From: Lepidodermella squamata
Lineage: Eukaryota > Gastrotricha
DNA: 64,000 bases
Assembly: GCA_047495785.1 (NCBI GenBank)
Contig: JBLDXI010000029.1
Span: forward strand, 1,550,001 to 1,614,000
Direction of reading: 5' to 3'
Shown: positions 12,023 through 25,364 of the stretch, piece by piece
Numbering within the stretch: position 1 is the stretch's first letter
Layout: each line of letters starts with the position of its first letter
Program-made: the position numbers and the translations under genes
Notes under the pieces: generated by a model
What the model saw: the letters and a program-made list of their open reading frames with translations, nothing else
What the model was told of the DNA's origin: nothing
Databases searched by the model: none

Positions 12023-12530
12023 ATTTGGTTTCTTGAAGTGGTTGTTCCGTGGAGATGTGTACGCTTACTTCTTACTTTTATCGGTCTCGAGGAACACGTC
12101 ACGGAAGCTCAAGGTCATATTTCTTCAACTTTGCTCAATGATCCAACTTTTAATTCGACAGGGATTTGACGGAATCATTTCAATTTCCGCAGAAGTTTGC
12201 CTTGTTCAGTCTGCGGGGGCTGTAATCTTGAACACGAAATGTCGTCGTTTATTGTGTGTCATGTTCAAAGTTTAGTGCCTCTCGAGCGAAAGACTTTGAA
12301 CATGTACTACCTGTATTTCAACATTCTCATTGCATGTCACTTCTGCTTCTATTGAAAGCTATGACCATGTCTTCTGAAATTGTGCAGTGAATTGTCTCAA
12401 TACTCGATCGAAACAGCGGACCTCATTATTCAACTTGTGCAAAGAACAATAATTGTTTAGGAGGGTACGTAAGATTAAAAAGAGAGGAAACGATTATTCA
12501 AACCATAGAAGCGACACAAAGCTCGTCTAT
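12023..12530. other. Intergenic gap between receptors D and E
   Basis: Promoter side of D and 3' side of E, both minus strand. The plus-strand frame beginning at 12453 is antisense to the end of E and is not called. No repeat or RNA gene seen. Confidence 0.45.
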
Positions 12531-15371
12531 TCATCTCTGCGACGAAGGAGCGGTGCTGTGGCCGTGTACGAAAGAATTCCATATTCTTTTCATCCGCGAC
12601 TGTATCTCGACAGAACTTCCATGGCTGTCAGCGCGAGAAGCCCGTATTTGGTAAACTTTCAACATCCGAGGCAAGAAAATCGTGCTGATAGGAATGGCAG
12701 AAAAAGCCAGAGAGTACCACGAGATGCTGGTCATCAACGCCGAAGGTTGTCTCCAGAAAATTCCTACTGTCGCGATTTCAGCAGCCGCCACTACCAAACA
12801 TCCGTACAAGCATATTTTCACATACTTTGTATCCGCAACCACTACGGGTTTCTATTCATAAAATAACAGTTTTTCAGCCATAGTTCGATATTGAAAGAAA
12901 TAAGAAATTTACCGTTCGAAGTACGAGAATCAGGAAGGATGACCTTAAAATAGCGATAGCATTGAAAACCAAAATGGTTGCTATCGAGCCCTGGGAAATT
13001 GAAGCGCTCAAATTCGCTACGCATGAGTAGTAAGCGATTTGATAAGCAACACTGGTGAATCTCGACGATGGAGGCAGGGGGTATTTCATTAATTCCGCAG
13101 TTATGGGTTGCATTCCAAACCAAACTGAAAGGAATGCCATAACAACGCAGCAGTAGCCTACGATGGCGTAAATGCCCCTTTTCATCAACTTTGAAGTTTG
13201 GTTACGGAAAAATACATTTGAAGAGCTAACAGATGCCATAGATAGCATGTAGCGATCAGCTAGGATAGCTGCGATTTCAAGCTTAATGTAGATCCCTCCG
13301 AATACAAGTGAAAAGCCAACGAAAAGTAGGATGTAAGAACACGTGCAACTCCATTCGATGCTGCCGCCTCTCCAAGTTGGAATGAAAAATGCGTGGCATT
13401 GAATAAGTAAGCATCCAATCAGAATTGCCAAATTAATTGCTGGTAGGATTCTAATGGAGCCGAAATAGCTTTTGCTAACAAGTTGAATGCGAAGTAGGCA
13501 TATAGTTGCAAAGACAAAGATAGAGCTGGTGGCTAGGAAATTAACCATTATTCGCGGTACTTCCTTAGTCTAACTAACAACGAACTTACCGTAGAGTGCC
13601 CCGCCAACGCCTGCATCGACTAGCGGCTGCAAGATGAGTATGATTTGGAGGCTGTCTGGTGGCGGATTGCCGTCGAAAGTGCTCCAGATAATCGTTCGAC
13701 TGGCGACGACTTTGTATCCCACCTCATTGTCCAGCTGGTAGGCCTGCACGGGTACCAAACCCCATCCACCATCGGGGTTCTGGCGCATTTGGGATATAGC
13801 AGTGAGAGAATACCCTGCGGACCATCCTTTTTCCTCCATGTCTGGATCCAGCGGGTAATCATTGATTAAACCGCGAAATCCAACATTATAAATGCTCTTC
13901 TCCATTATACGGACAAACTCGTCACCTGACTTCTTGAATTTCTCACCCCCAGTGACCCAGTCCGAAAGTGTCTGATTACCTAATGAAATACGATTGAATT
14001 CAATTTAGATTATGCACTCTGAATTTACGTTGATTGAGTAGGTTTTCCGTTTCATTAAGCCAAAAAGCAGTAAAAAGGATGTTCTCGTACATACGAAGTG
14101 GATTACTTATCGAGGTAGTGATGCGGGGCGGTTTTTCGATTCGATCTTCCATGATTAAATCGAAGTCACGAGCTGACATTCCTGTTATATCGGTCATGTT
14201 TCCACCTGCCAGTTCCGTGTTAGTGAAAGCCGTCAGGAAAAAGGTGTACCGCATCATTTCGATCTGTATGTCGATGGTACACCACTCTTTTGTCAATGGT
14301 GCGTTGGAGTAGTCACCAGGCGTAGCAACAGAATTGACAATAAAGACGTAATTAGGACCGTGAACACCGGCTTTGTAGAGTAGGCATAAATAGTCCATAG
14401 AGTAATCTCCAGGTATTATTATTATCCGCGCGTCATTCACAATTGCCTCTTCAATCGCTCTCTCCATTCTTCCAATGGGGTCTGGGTTTGGGACTGTTAG
14501 ATCAATGGCAGCATATCCTATGATATTCAGACCAAGACGGTTCATTTCGCTGAGGAGTCTTCGTTCAATCTTAAATCGAAAGAAAAAGAGGTGGAATAGA
14601 GAATCGAATAGAGGTGGAAATTGTTAGTTGTTTTGATACCAAAGGCTGTGTTTCCGCTATGATTTGGTTGATAAATGCCGCCTTTTGCCAGCCGTTTAGC
14701 TTCATGAAGTGGGCTACTGCCGCATGTCTTTCGACGAATGTTGTTCCAAAGGCGTAGAACGCTCGATTTAGAGCACGGTTGCTCATAACGTCAGCATTTG
14801 CGTAGCAAGCGGACTAGAAATAAGAGCGTGTATCAGACCTCGGACGCTATCTATTTGCTCACCCCAGAGTAATTGAAATGATGAAACATTGCTGGCTGAG
14901 TTTTACGCCATCCACTGTTGTAACCCGCAAAAACTGGCAAACGATCCTTTTTGCCCGGCTCCGATAGAATAGTCATCAATCGGACTATAGGACTGGAGAA
15001 ATACTACGGCAAAATATCGTCTGTTTCCGAAACAAAAAATAACTAACCAGCAGATTCTCAGCTTCATCATGAAGGTCCAGCACCAGCTCGTAATTGGGCA
15101 GGAGATTAGGCACCAAACGCACTCGCTCAAGTGCCAATTGCATTGCCATGGTACCAAGGGGACCCCGCGAGACCAACGGAGCGAAAATGTGCAGCGTCAT
15201 GTTGTAGAAGAGCGAAGCGACAATAGCTATTTTCGTACGCGGATGAGGACTGCTCACATTTGCCTCAATCCTTGATGGCATCTTGGTGTTCAACATTGAC
15301 AGTTTAGCTGCATGACTCGGGTAAGTAAGGATGGGCGAAATCAGGAGTATTACGTTAGCAACTTGAACCAT
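12531..15371 (-). CDS. GABA-B-like class C receptor E (type 1, seven exons)
   Basis: Exons 15371-15048, 15003-14863, 14813-14640, 14569-14029, 13979-13590, 13532-12913 and 12851-12531. The total of 2511 nt is exactly 837 codons (836 residues). Exon 1 supplies a signal peptide and LLPNYELVLDLHDEAEN. Exon 3 has FYAFGTTFVERHAAVAHFM. Exon 4 carries NDARIIIIPGDYSMDYLCLL. Exon 6 encodes helices 1-5 with VGFSLVFGGIYIKLEI. Exon 7 starts KPVVVADTKYVKICLYGC and covers helices 6 and 7, ending with the GABA-B-like FLPRM. Its exon layout matches G and H, which lie 6 to 15 kb away on the other strand. Intact; ligand unknown. Confidence 0.87.
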
Positions 15372-16099
15372 TTTATTGCGTAAACTCGTGAAGCTTGCGT
15401 ATTGCGGATCAAAGTGTTTCGAAGGATAATATACTTTATCAATTTACGTAATGACATGGGTCCCAATTCATGCGCCACGCGGATGTCGGAATTACTTAAT
15501 AAGCCTCATGACTATGTCCGTAAATCACGAGATGCCTTATCGCTCAATCTTCGGTGTTTGTTTTATCGTATTACCCGAAATAAACGCCAGGTTAATAACA
15601 GTTGACAGACTCCATATTTGATTATGAGGCAGCTGTTCTGAACATTTAAAAAACAATGTGACCTCATAATTTGCCTTGCCTTCGCCTTCCTCAAAACCCG
15701 AAATGGTACTATATACCTTTAGTCGCCAGGATGAAATTATTTATTTGTGAGTATCAGCTCAACTATTCCCCATGTATATCTATAACCTCGTTTTCTTGCT
15801 GGCTATCAATCCCCTCGGCTATCCAGCAAAGAGAAATTAAGGCCGCCGATTTACAGAATGAGTGAAGTTGCTCCACCGCCTGCTCGCGTGCACGTAATTC
15901 AAAGCCACGTTTAATACTAATGAAATTACATCACGTTACATTTGCCGCAATAATCTTCTTAACCACACAACAGGTGCAATGTACTTCTAGTCAATGTGAG
16001 CATGCTATTATAAAGAACTTGAAGTGATTTCATATGCCTGTTTTAGAAAATTTCGAAGGTTTAGGCTCTCCTACAATTATGTGTTTTTGAATTAGAGAC
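15372..16099. other. Divergent intergenic region between E and the metalloprotease F
   Basis: About 0.7 kb between divergent start codons. No motif beyond AT-rich stretches is recognised. Short frames here lack family similarity. Confidence 0.45.
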
Positions 16100-19000
16100 A
16101 TGAAAATTTTATTTTTGCTCCATGGCGTTGCTTTTGTTACGCTAGCGCTCGTGGGGCAATCATTAGCAGGTTTGCTTTCAAAAATAATCATTACTACGTA
16201 ATGAGTGAACCATTCAGATGAACCGGTCCACCCTCCGGCTGAGTCGCCATTGGATTGCCATTTCGAGGATAACTTTTGCGGATGGGATCCAGCTGGAACT
16301 GGTTAATATTTTACCCTAAATATCCTCCTAGGTTCCCTTCCATTCCTTATAGATTCTTTTCAATGGCGAAGACGAGGATATCAAAATGACAGCTCTGATG
16401 AGCATTCAGCACCATCGGAAGGCTATATGAGCTGTAAGATTCAATTCAACACGCTTTTTAACTAAGAATAAGCCCTCAATTATTAGATAAGTATGCCTAT
16501 ATCGAGTCAACCCTTTGCAGCAAATCAGTGTGCCAAGCCGCTCTTGTTAGCCTGCCAATCGTGGTTCAAAACCAAAATCTCACTGTAGCTGAGAATTCAG
16601 ATTGGTGCTTCGAATTTTACTACTTTCTAGCGGAGAATAAATCGGCTATAAGGTTGGCTATTTCTCGCTGAATAATTATTTTATTTATATCATTTAGATA
16701 TGACATCGATGTTTTCGTCGACAAGCAGCCCGATCTCTCTCCCGATTCGAACGAACATTCCATTACCTTATCTGAAAACCCTGAATGGACCTTGAATGGC
16801 GCAGCGAGAGAAAACCCCAATGCACTGGCTTCATACGAATGGCGACATGCTAGTGTTAACTTGAAATTCATCACTGGGAAGCATCAGGTAGTCAATTACT
16901 AATGAAAAATCTCCTGTTCGACATATTGCGTGTCAAAATGTTCAGATCACTTTGTTGGCTCATGTTACGAAAGTTGGTGAAACCAAGATAAGTGACAGTG
17001 TTGTGATTGCCGTGGACAACACGAGGTTATACAAAGGCCAGTGTGTAGGTAGGTTGGGCTAATATCGAACTCCGACTGCTACTAATCAAATTTTATTTTC
17101 TGATAGATCTATTCGAACAGGACATTCTTACTAATCCTATTCCAATGACCGGTGATGCAACTGCGCAAGAGGTTAGCCTTGTTTATGTTGCATTGGGATC
17201 AGCTGGGCTTCTGTCCTCAGGTGTTCAACATTGCCGTGATGAGTGATGCGAATCTATGGTCCGGTGCTATCATACCTTACGTCATCAGTCAAGATTTCAG
17301 TAAGGCCCTGCCAAATAGCTATTCAAATTGACTATATTTATCCCGATCAGCGTATATGGAGGGTCAAACAGTTCGAAGATCTATGAAAGAATTCGAGAAA
17401 GAAACATGTATTCGTTTCAAGCCTCGTACCACTGAAATGGACTACTTGGACATCGTGAAAGAAAGCTGGTGCTATTCTTACGCTGGTCGCATCTCTCAAC
17501 CTGGCAAGCAAAAGCTAGCTCTTCATCCATCTTGCTTGAACTTTGGAACAGTGTTACATGAACTCAATGTAAGCTATCAAATAACAACACTTTTTAAATT
17601 CATTATCTCTAATTTTCACAGCATGCGGTTGGGTTTTATCAGTAAGTATTGAATTTTGCCCCTCATTTCGCAAAAATAACTTTTTTATATATCAGTGAGC
17701 ATAGCCGAGCTGATAGAGATGATTACATATCGATTGAGTGGGATAATATTGCTCCCGGATCATCAAACCAGTTTCAGAAGTACACGATGGACCAGGTCGA
17801 TCATTTAGGGCTGCCTTATGACTATGACAGCGTTATGCACTACTCTAGAACAGCTTATGCAAGACTCCCTGGTCTCACAACAATCCAGCCTAAATTACGA
17901 GGCGCCCAAATCGGTCAACGAGAGCGGTTATCTGAACTTGATGTTAAGAAAATCAACAAGAAATACCAGTGCCTTGACTTTGCAAGCCCAGATGATCGCC
18001 CGCTGACGAATTTAACCTGCAATTTTGAGTCAAACATGTGTGGTTGGACTCAGATGGAAGATGCTGATCCTCAATGGGTGGTTTTCGATCCAGCGACTGC
18101 GAATTTTGAGGCTCCTGTATCTGGTCGGTCAAACGGGGTCGCCGAGATCGGGAGGAAGTCTGCCACAGTCGATTTAACCGGAACTCAGAATACGGCTAGG
18201 CTCACCTCACCGCGAGCCTTTTCCTCTGGCTGCTTCAGTTTCGCCTATTTCTTCTCGAGAAATGGTCGAAAATCACTGAAAGTCATACTTATCGATAACT
18301 CAACTTCTGAATCGACCGTTTGGAAGGCGACAAGCGAAGGAGATGGCGGATCTACCCCAACATGGCTCAGAGGCCGACTACTGATTCCACTTTCAAGCTA
18401 CCGAATCGCCATTGAAGCGGAACCTATAGGCGGAACTGGTCGCGGAAGTATAGCTATTGCTAACTTGAACTTCACTCGGGGCCCGAATGATTGCGCTTTC
18501 ACGCCAGTTGAAGCTCGTAAGTCTAATTCGTCATTTCAAACTTCTCTAACATCCTATCATAGGTCCGATTATTGATGGAAGAGCAGCCCCTAGGTCTGCA
18601 TTTGAGCTGAATTGCACCTTTGAGAGAAGCAATTTCTGCGGATGGATTAACGTACGTCAAGTTGATGATTTCGACTGGACCTTGGGGAGCGGCAGGACTG
18701 CTACGCCATTCACTGGTCCTGAGTATGACCACACATTAGGAGGGTCTAATCCATGGGGTCTCTATGCCCTTGCCTCAGCTGTCAATAGATCATCCGGGAC
18801 AACTTCTAGACTTGTAAGCCCAGCTCTGACTGGTTACAGCAGTGTCTGCCTACGATTTTGGTACTTCATGCTTGGAGCAGACATGGGCGCCCTGAGGATC
18901 TACAGAAGAATTATCGGAGGAAGAACTCAGGGCGATGTATTGGCATGGGAAGTATCCGGGAATCAGGGCAACTCGTGGAAACTGGGGGATTTGAGAATTG

Positions 19001-19854
19001 TTACTAACCAGGATGACACTTTTCAACTTATCTTCGAAGCTGCGATTGGAAATGGGGCCAGGAGCGATATAGCCCTGGATGACATCAATGTTCTCCTGGA
19101 TATGCCATGCAACCGGCCGAGATCGTCTCCAGTAGATGACACAAGTAGACCTGTTGATGAAACCAGAGCCCCTACAAGATCTACAACCACTTTCCGAATC
19201 CCAACGAGGGCTAGTACTACAACCAAGGTGCAACCAACAAATCGTAATTTAAAATGATTTTACATTAATTCGTTAATTTGTTAAAGCTCTCTATCATCTT
19301 TAGAGCAACTCTTGTATTGCACTTTTGAGGCTGGCAATATTTGCAATTGGCTGCAGGATGGGACTCAAGACGATTCTGATTGGCTGGTGGAGCAAGCCAG
19401 CGTAATTTCCCATATATTCTCAACAGCCCCTTACACCGACCATACAACCGGCGTTAGCTCGGGTTACTTCATCTATTTAGACCCGAATAGCCCCCGTCAA
19501 CTGGGTGATCTAGCTCGGCTGAAGAGCGCACTTATTATCGATTTGCCGTTGAAAGGCTGCTTTCGCTTCTGGTACAATATGAATGGCCCAGAGATAGGAG
19601 AGCTTAAAATAGTAATGGACAGTGCTGCTGACGGATCGAGGCGACTTATCTGGAGGATAGCCGGAGACCAGGGAACAAACTGGAACCGAGCTCAGGTTCC
19701 GCTGGACCTAGAACCTAGTGGTGGCAAAGTTTATTTGGAGGGCGTAGTTGGGACGTCCGACTCTGCTCTCATCGCTATTGATGACATCAGCTTTTCAGCA
19801 GAAAGTTGCGATTACCTACCTGTTACGGCAGGAATGATATCTCCCGATGAATAA
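16100..19854 (+). CDS. Secreted astacin metalloprotease, MAM-astacin-MAM-MAM-MAM
   Basis: Zinc endopeptidase of the astacin family, secreted. Thirteen exons by my reading: 16100-16169, 16218-16301, 16353-16433, 16487-16652, 16698-16887, 16946-17048, 17107-17171, 17221-17299, 17351-17568, 17622-17641, 17696-18516, 18563-19243, 19304-19854. Sum 3129 nt, 1042 residues. The signal peptide is MKILFLLHGVAFVTLALVG. A first MAM domain (CHFEDNFCGWDPAG) precedes the protease. The protease starts near LWSGAIIPYVIS, has the zinc site HELNHAVGFYHEH (split by two introns) and the Met-turn SVMHY. Three more MAM domains follow, beginning CNFESNMCGW, CTFERSNFCGW and CTFEAGNICNW, with a Ser/Thr/Pro-rich linker near 19120-19240. 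Substrate unknown. An N-terminal MAM domain is unusual for this family. AATAAA at 19853 overlaps the stop. Confidence 0.88.
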
Positions 19855-21222
19855 TAAAGCAGTTTCGGATTTTTTCACCGTCATTTTGCCTGTCAGCAAA
19901 ATAATACTGTAGGTAGGTAAGTCAAAGAGAAGGGCTACATTCTTACCGTATTTACAGCACTTCGAGTACCATGTGTCATGTTGTTATAAAATGAAACATA
20001 GGTTTTGAAACCCAATTCGAACTATCCTCATTTTAGTGGCATCAAACATCGAACTCGAAGTAATACGGTAATGCTAATTATTGACTGACGTCAGAGAGGT
20101 CGAAATTATTTATTTTCCAGAACATTTGAAATTATGTATGAAGTGAAAAAATAACACATGACGACATCGAAACCACCGCCACTCATAATTCAGGCGGCAA
20201 TGTCGTCTGAGAACGACTATCGCAGCAGCTTCGCTAATTTCAATGTGACAATTTATCCGCTTGCCCCTCGGACCTTTCGGGTACCTTTTGAGATGCAGCT
20301 TCTGTTGGAAAGAACGTATTTTGATTAGCCACAAAGTGCTTTCCCTTACGCTCGCAAATAAAAATTTACGTCATCGAGGTATCGGACATGAACGTAACAA
20401 GTCCAAGCTATTGTGTAAGTAGCTGCCATTATTCAAATTGAAAATTGAATTCTACTTCTCAAACTTCTTCGCCTTACGCGCTCCGTCTTCGTCTAAACTA
20501 ATCGAGGTGGATGATTCATTTTTTCACTCGGGTCTAGAAAAAACTGCCATCTATTAGCATTAACTCCGATAAATATATCCCGACGCTTTCGCCGTCATTT
20601 TCGAAGAACATCATGATCGCAGACTTTGTGCTAAGCATTGACGTCTTCCGAAGGCAATGGATCAGCTGCGGTCGAGGAGGTGTTTTGTTTGTGTCAGCCC
20701 TAATCCTGACATGATAGTTCACATTGGGCTTTTACAATCGAAAAAGCAACAGTCAACGATGCTCGACTAAAAACGATTGCGATCATTCTAAGGATTGCCC
20801 GCGTTGTCTTGCCAAAACAGGCAACTTTGGACGAAATCAGATGTTCATTATCGCCTATCCCAGTTGTTATTCGAACCCTTCAATTCAAACGCCTCAACCA
20901 AAGATTGGCGCACTCAGAGCATTGCAATCGATACATGTCCTTTCTTCCTTCTTGATTAAATGAAGCAAACAAGACCGACATGATGTCACCGAGCTTTCTA
21001 CTGGATATTTTTATTCTATTAAGCATCGAGATTCCCCCGCGTATCACTTCGACGAGACGCAACCCACTGCGCTAATACGACAGTATCCATTTTACTGCAT
21101 TCGGCTTAATGAAGCCAAGAGTGACTGTTCAATCAGCGTAATTTATCTGCTATTTCCTGTCGTCTCTGGAAAGAAAGAAGCTGAAAGGCTTAAGAGCTCA
21201 TTACCAGTATGACAGGGACACT
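19855..21222. other. Long intergenic gap with a duplicated upstream segment
   Basis: No gene recognised. From about 21023 to 21180 the sequence is similar to 25823-26060, the matching position upstream of receptor H (shared GCATCGAG, ACTGCGC and GAAAGAAGCTG-like blocks). G and H were therefore duplicated with upstream DNA that may be regulatory. Confidence 0.5.
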
Positions 21223-21378
21223 CAGTGCGCGAATTACGGGGGGAATGAGGGGTATCGTTCACAAGGCCAAAGTGAAAAATCCCCCAAAAAACCACAGCTA
21301 TATTTTATGACCACCCTTTGGTCATACAATTTGAGGCCGAAGATACCCCCTAGCTCGAGGATCCCACTTCGCGCACTG
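21223..21378. mobile_element. hAT-type MITE upstream of receptor G
   Basis: A 156-bp element with terminal inverted repeats CAGTGCGCGAA / TTCGCGCACTG. A second inverted pair lies inside (GGGGTATC / GATACCCC). It is flanked by an 8-bp target duplication with one mismatch, GGGACACT at 21215-21222 and GGGACGCT at 21379-21386. CAGTG ends and 8-bp duplications are typical of hAT elements. It ends 178 bp before the ATG of G. Confidence 0.75.
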
Positions 21379-21556
21379 GGGACGCTGGCTCACAGAGGGG
21401 AGGTCTTTGACAGATGTGGGCAACAATAAGGCTATATATGCTAGACTTTGCCAGTTAGGTTAGCGATTTGAATTTGTACTTCATTAGATTTTAGATTAAA
21501 AATACAATTTCTTACTTTGCTATACCGCCTGCGTTGAGTGGAAAGCTATTTAAAAA

Positions 21557-24398
21557 ATGTTAAAATTAATCGGAGTTTGCGTGTGGCTCACCATCACCAT
21601 TCTCGTCACTGAGACAACAAAACTGTCGATGTTCAGTTCAAAGCTGCCGGCTAGACTGACAGCGCCTCTTGGTAATCGAACGTCACGTCCACGCAAGCAA
21701 ATAGCCATAGTTGCTTCACTTTTCTACAATATGACTGTGAATATCTATGCTCCGTTGGTGTCACGGGGTCCTCTCGGCTCCTTGGCGATGCAATTGGCTC
21801 TTGAACGCATTCAAATGATCCCAGATCTTCTGCCAAATTATGAACTTGTTCTTGATATGTATGACGAGGCTGAGAATAATCTGGTAGGTAATCTTTCTTC
21901 AAGTAAAATGAAGTGCGGAGGTGACCAAGTTTTTATATGTTCTAGTATTTCTACAATCCAACGGCCCGATTGATGTCGATACTGACCGAGTCAGGCAAAC
22001 CGGATCGGTTGCCTGTATTTACGGGTTACAACAGCGGCTGGCGTAAAACTCTGCCAGGAATGTTGCATCATTTCAACTACTCTGGGGTAAGCAAGTATAT
22101 TGCGTCCGAGGTCAGAATCAGAATCTTAATCTTATTTCCAGTCCGCCTGCTATGCGAATTCTGATATTATGAGCAATCGTGCTCTCTATCGAGCGTTCTA
22201 CGCCTTCGGAACAACGTTTGTCGATAGGCATGCAGCACTTGCCCACTTCATGAAGGAAAACGGGTGGCAAAAGGCGGCATTTATCAACCAAATCACAGCG
22301 GAAACAATGCACTTGGTATTACATCTACACGAATTCGTCTTCTCTAAAAATTGTAATTTCGATTCTAGATTGAACGAAGACTTCTAAGGGAAATGAATCG
22401 TCTTGGTCTGAATATCATAGGATATGCGGCCATCGATCTGACAGTTCCAAACCCCGACTCCATTGAAAGAATGGAGAGAGCGATCAAGGATGCAACTGTG
22501 AATGACGCTCGCATAATAATAATACCGGGAGATTATTCTATGGACTATTTGTGTCTACTGTACAAAGTTGGTTATTACGGTCCTAATTACGTCTTCATCG
22601 TCAATTCTGTTGCTACGCCTGGCGACTACTCCAACGCTGCATTGACAAAAGAATGGTGCACTCTCGAAATGCAGGTCGAAATGATGCGCTATGCTTTCTT
22701 CCTGACTGTTCTAACTAACACGGAACTGGCAGGTGGAAACATGACCGATATAACGGGAATGTCAGCGGGTGACTTTGATTCAATCATGGATGATCGAATC
22801 GAAAAACCGCCTCGCATCACTACCTCGATAAGCAATCCGCTTCGCATGTACGAGAACATCCTTTTCACAGCGTTTTGGCTTAATGAAACGGAGAAGCTAC
22901 TCAATCGACGTAAATTAACAGTAGACACATCCAAATTAATTTATTCACATTCGGTTGTAGGCAATCAGACTCTTTCGGACTGGGTCACTGGAGGTGACAA
23001 ATTCAGATCTTCAGGGGATGACTTTGTTCGTATAATGGAGGCGAGCGTTTATAATGTCGACTTTCGTGGTTTGATCAATGATTACCCGCTGGATCCAGAC
23101 ATGGAGGTGAAAGGATGGTCGACAGGGTATTCCTTGACAGCCATTTCCCAGATGCGTCAAAACTTGCTTGGCGAGTGGAGCTTAGTACTGGTGCAAGCTT
23201 ATCAGCTGGACAATGAGGTAGGCTACAAAGCTGTCGCGAACCGACCTGTTATCTGGAGCACATTTGACGGGGGCCCGCCTCCGGATAGCCTTCAAGTCAT
23301 TGTAGTTCTACAGCCTTTCATCACGCCAGGAATCGGCGGGGCGATCTATGGTAAGTTATTTTTTTTCCTACTTAACGAGCGTCAATTTAAATAAACTTGC
23401 AGCAACTGCGACAATTCTTGCAACAGCTAGCGCTATTTTGCTCGGCCTCCAGATGAAAAAACGATTCTTCAAATCAATCAAGACATTGCCTCTTATCAAT
23501 TCGATGATTCTGATTGGGTGTCTATTGATCCAGAGCCATGCGTTTTTCATTGCGACGTGGAAAGGCAAAAATATTACTTGGAGTTGTATGACCACTAACA
23601 TATTGCTGTTTCTCGGCTATTCACTAGTATTCGGCGCTATCTACGTCAAGCTCAAAATTTCTAATCTGCTAACTGCTCGATATATTCTATCCCTCCAATC
23701 TGCGACTTCGTCAAACATGTTTTTCCGGAAAGATGTCAGCGATCATATGCTGAGAGGGCTCATATATTTGGGGTCTCACATGTTCGTCGTAGCTCTAGTG
23801 ATAGCAGTCTGGCTTGGGTTGAGCCCGATTACTACGAAGCTGGTCGAGTCACCACTGCCACCGTCATCGAGATTCACGAGTTTCGCATTCCAATACATCT
23901 ACTACGCTTGTGACGCAAAATTGCATGAACTCGCCCCACAAGCTTGTATACTCTTCATCATAGGCCTGAATTTGTTCGTCATTTTGCGAAGCGTTTTCTT
24001 AGTTGTCGTCATCAGAACGGTATATCAGATTTGATTAACCTTTTCATTATATTTTCAAATTTCAAAAATTATAGAAAATAGCTGTCGTAGCAGATACGCG
24101 ATACGTTAAGGTGTGCCTGTATGGCTGTTTTGTGATTCTAGCGGCGGAAGCGGCATCAATAGCGATTTTCTGGGGCCAGCCGGCGCAGTTGAGTATCTGC
24201 ATCTCATTTTATTCTTTAGCATTCTCAATGGTTCCGATATTCACTATTTTCGTACCACGATTGATACAAAGTTTCATGTGGCGAATGGTGCAGTCGATGC
24301 GTAGTGATCCAACTGTTCCCTCTTCACGATTCAAACGGATGTGGCGATCGCTTTTGCCAAGCAGCACGGTATCAGCTGATGCTGAAGCCGCAGAATAA
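21557..24398 (+). CDS. GABA-B-like class C receptor G (type 1, seven exons)
   Basis: Exons 21557-21883, 21946-22086, 22142-22315, 22369-22909, 22961-23350, 23403-24019 and 24075-24398. The total of 2514 nt is 838 codons (837 residues). Leader MLKLIGVCVWLTITILVTE. The ligand domain includes LLPNYELVLDMYDEAENN, FYAFGTTFVDRHAALAHFM and NDARIIIIPGDYSMDYLCLL. Exon 6 encodes helices 1-5 with LGYSLVFGAIYVKLKIS (helix 3 side of GABA-B type). Exon 7 has VCLYGCFVILAAEAASIAIF and ends helix 7 with FVPRL, followed by a basic, serine-rich tail. It is the tandem sister of H, and part of exon 1 is identical between the two. Intact; ligand unknown. Confidence 0.9.
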
Positions 24399-25364
24399 CA
24401 TATGGTTTATCATTAACGAAAATTAATTGAGGGCATTTCGAGGGGCACAGCGTTGAAAGTCTATATACCTTAATAAGTGTACCCGGTCAAGGGTCCAAAG
24501 CCCAAGTTTTGAATTTGAAATTTGAAATGTTCCGGACTTCAACCCTTCAAACCATCTGTCAATGCGTGCCAATCAACAAAACAGCATCAGAGTGGCACGC
24601 GCTAGTAAAAACTTTGAATTTTTGGGAAAAAGCAGGCTGTTTGCAACTGAGCCGTCGAACGCAAGCTGATCATCCGTCGCCTTCCCCAAACGCGCAAGGG
24701 TATAAATGATAATGATAAATGTTGTTGATCATTTTGTTCTTCAACTGGTGGACGAAAATAAAACTGTCATTTTTTTCCGCTGAAGACCATTTCCGCTATA
24801 ACACGCTTCCACTATCAAGAGTTCCGCCAACTGACAGTTCCACTATGCACCTTTTCCGCCTTCAATTCTTTCCACCAAGGTGATTTTTCAGCTTGTCTTC
24901 ATTTCTTCGAACCATCATCGACTTTAGGACTGGACGAGGCCTTTAAAACCGCTCGACCAACGGCCTTGCATGCGGCTCTGTTTTGGGAACCTCTGTCATG
25001 CTTGGAAGATCCAGGATCGAAGATAGTTCCCCTCGTTGATTGTTACGCTTAAATTCGACTCACAAAGAACAACAAATATCCAGAAATATTTGAAAGCTGG
25101 GTAAAATTGGTATACTGAAATAACTGAAAACCTGTCGTTCTTATAAATCGTGAAATCATCAAGTGTCTCTGTTACGACTTACGACCCAAGTTCGAAAACG
25201 ACCACGTCGCGCTCTGGTCGACCGGGATGCGACGGGCCTACAATCTCTCTTATCAAATACCTTTGCCGGGCTTCTGCTCACATGTGTTGATCCAGGTAAG
25301 GTGGGTTCCAAATTGAGAACAATGGATGCACGCTCATTACCCATACTATACTCAACATCTTCTC
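24399..25364. other. Intergenic gap after receptor G
   Basis: No gene recognised. Short frames such as 24509-24709 carry no motif. Confidence 0.45.
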
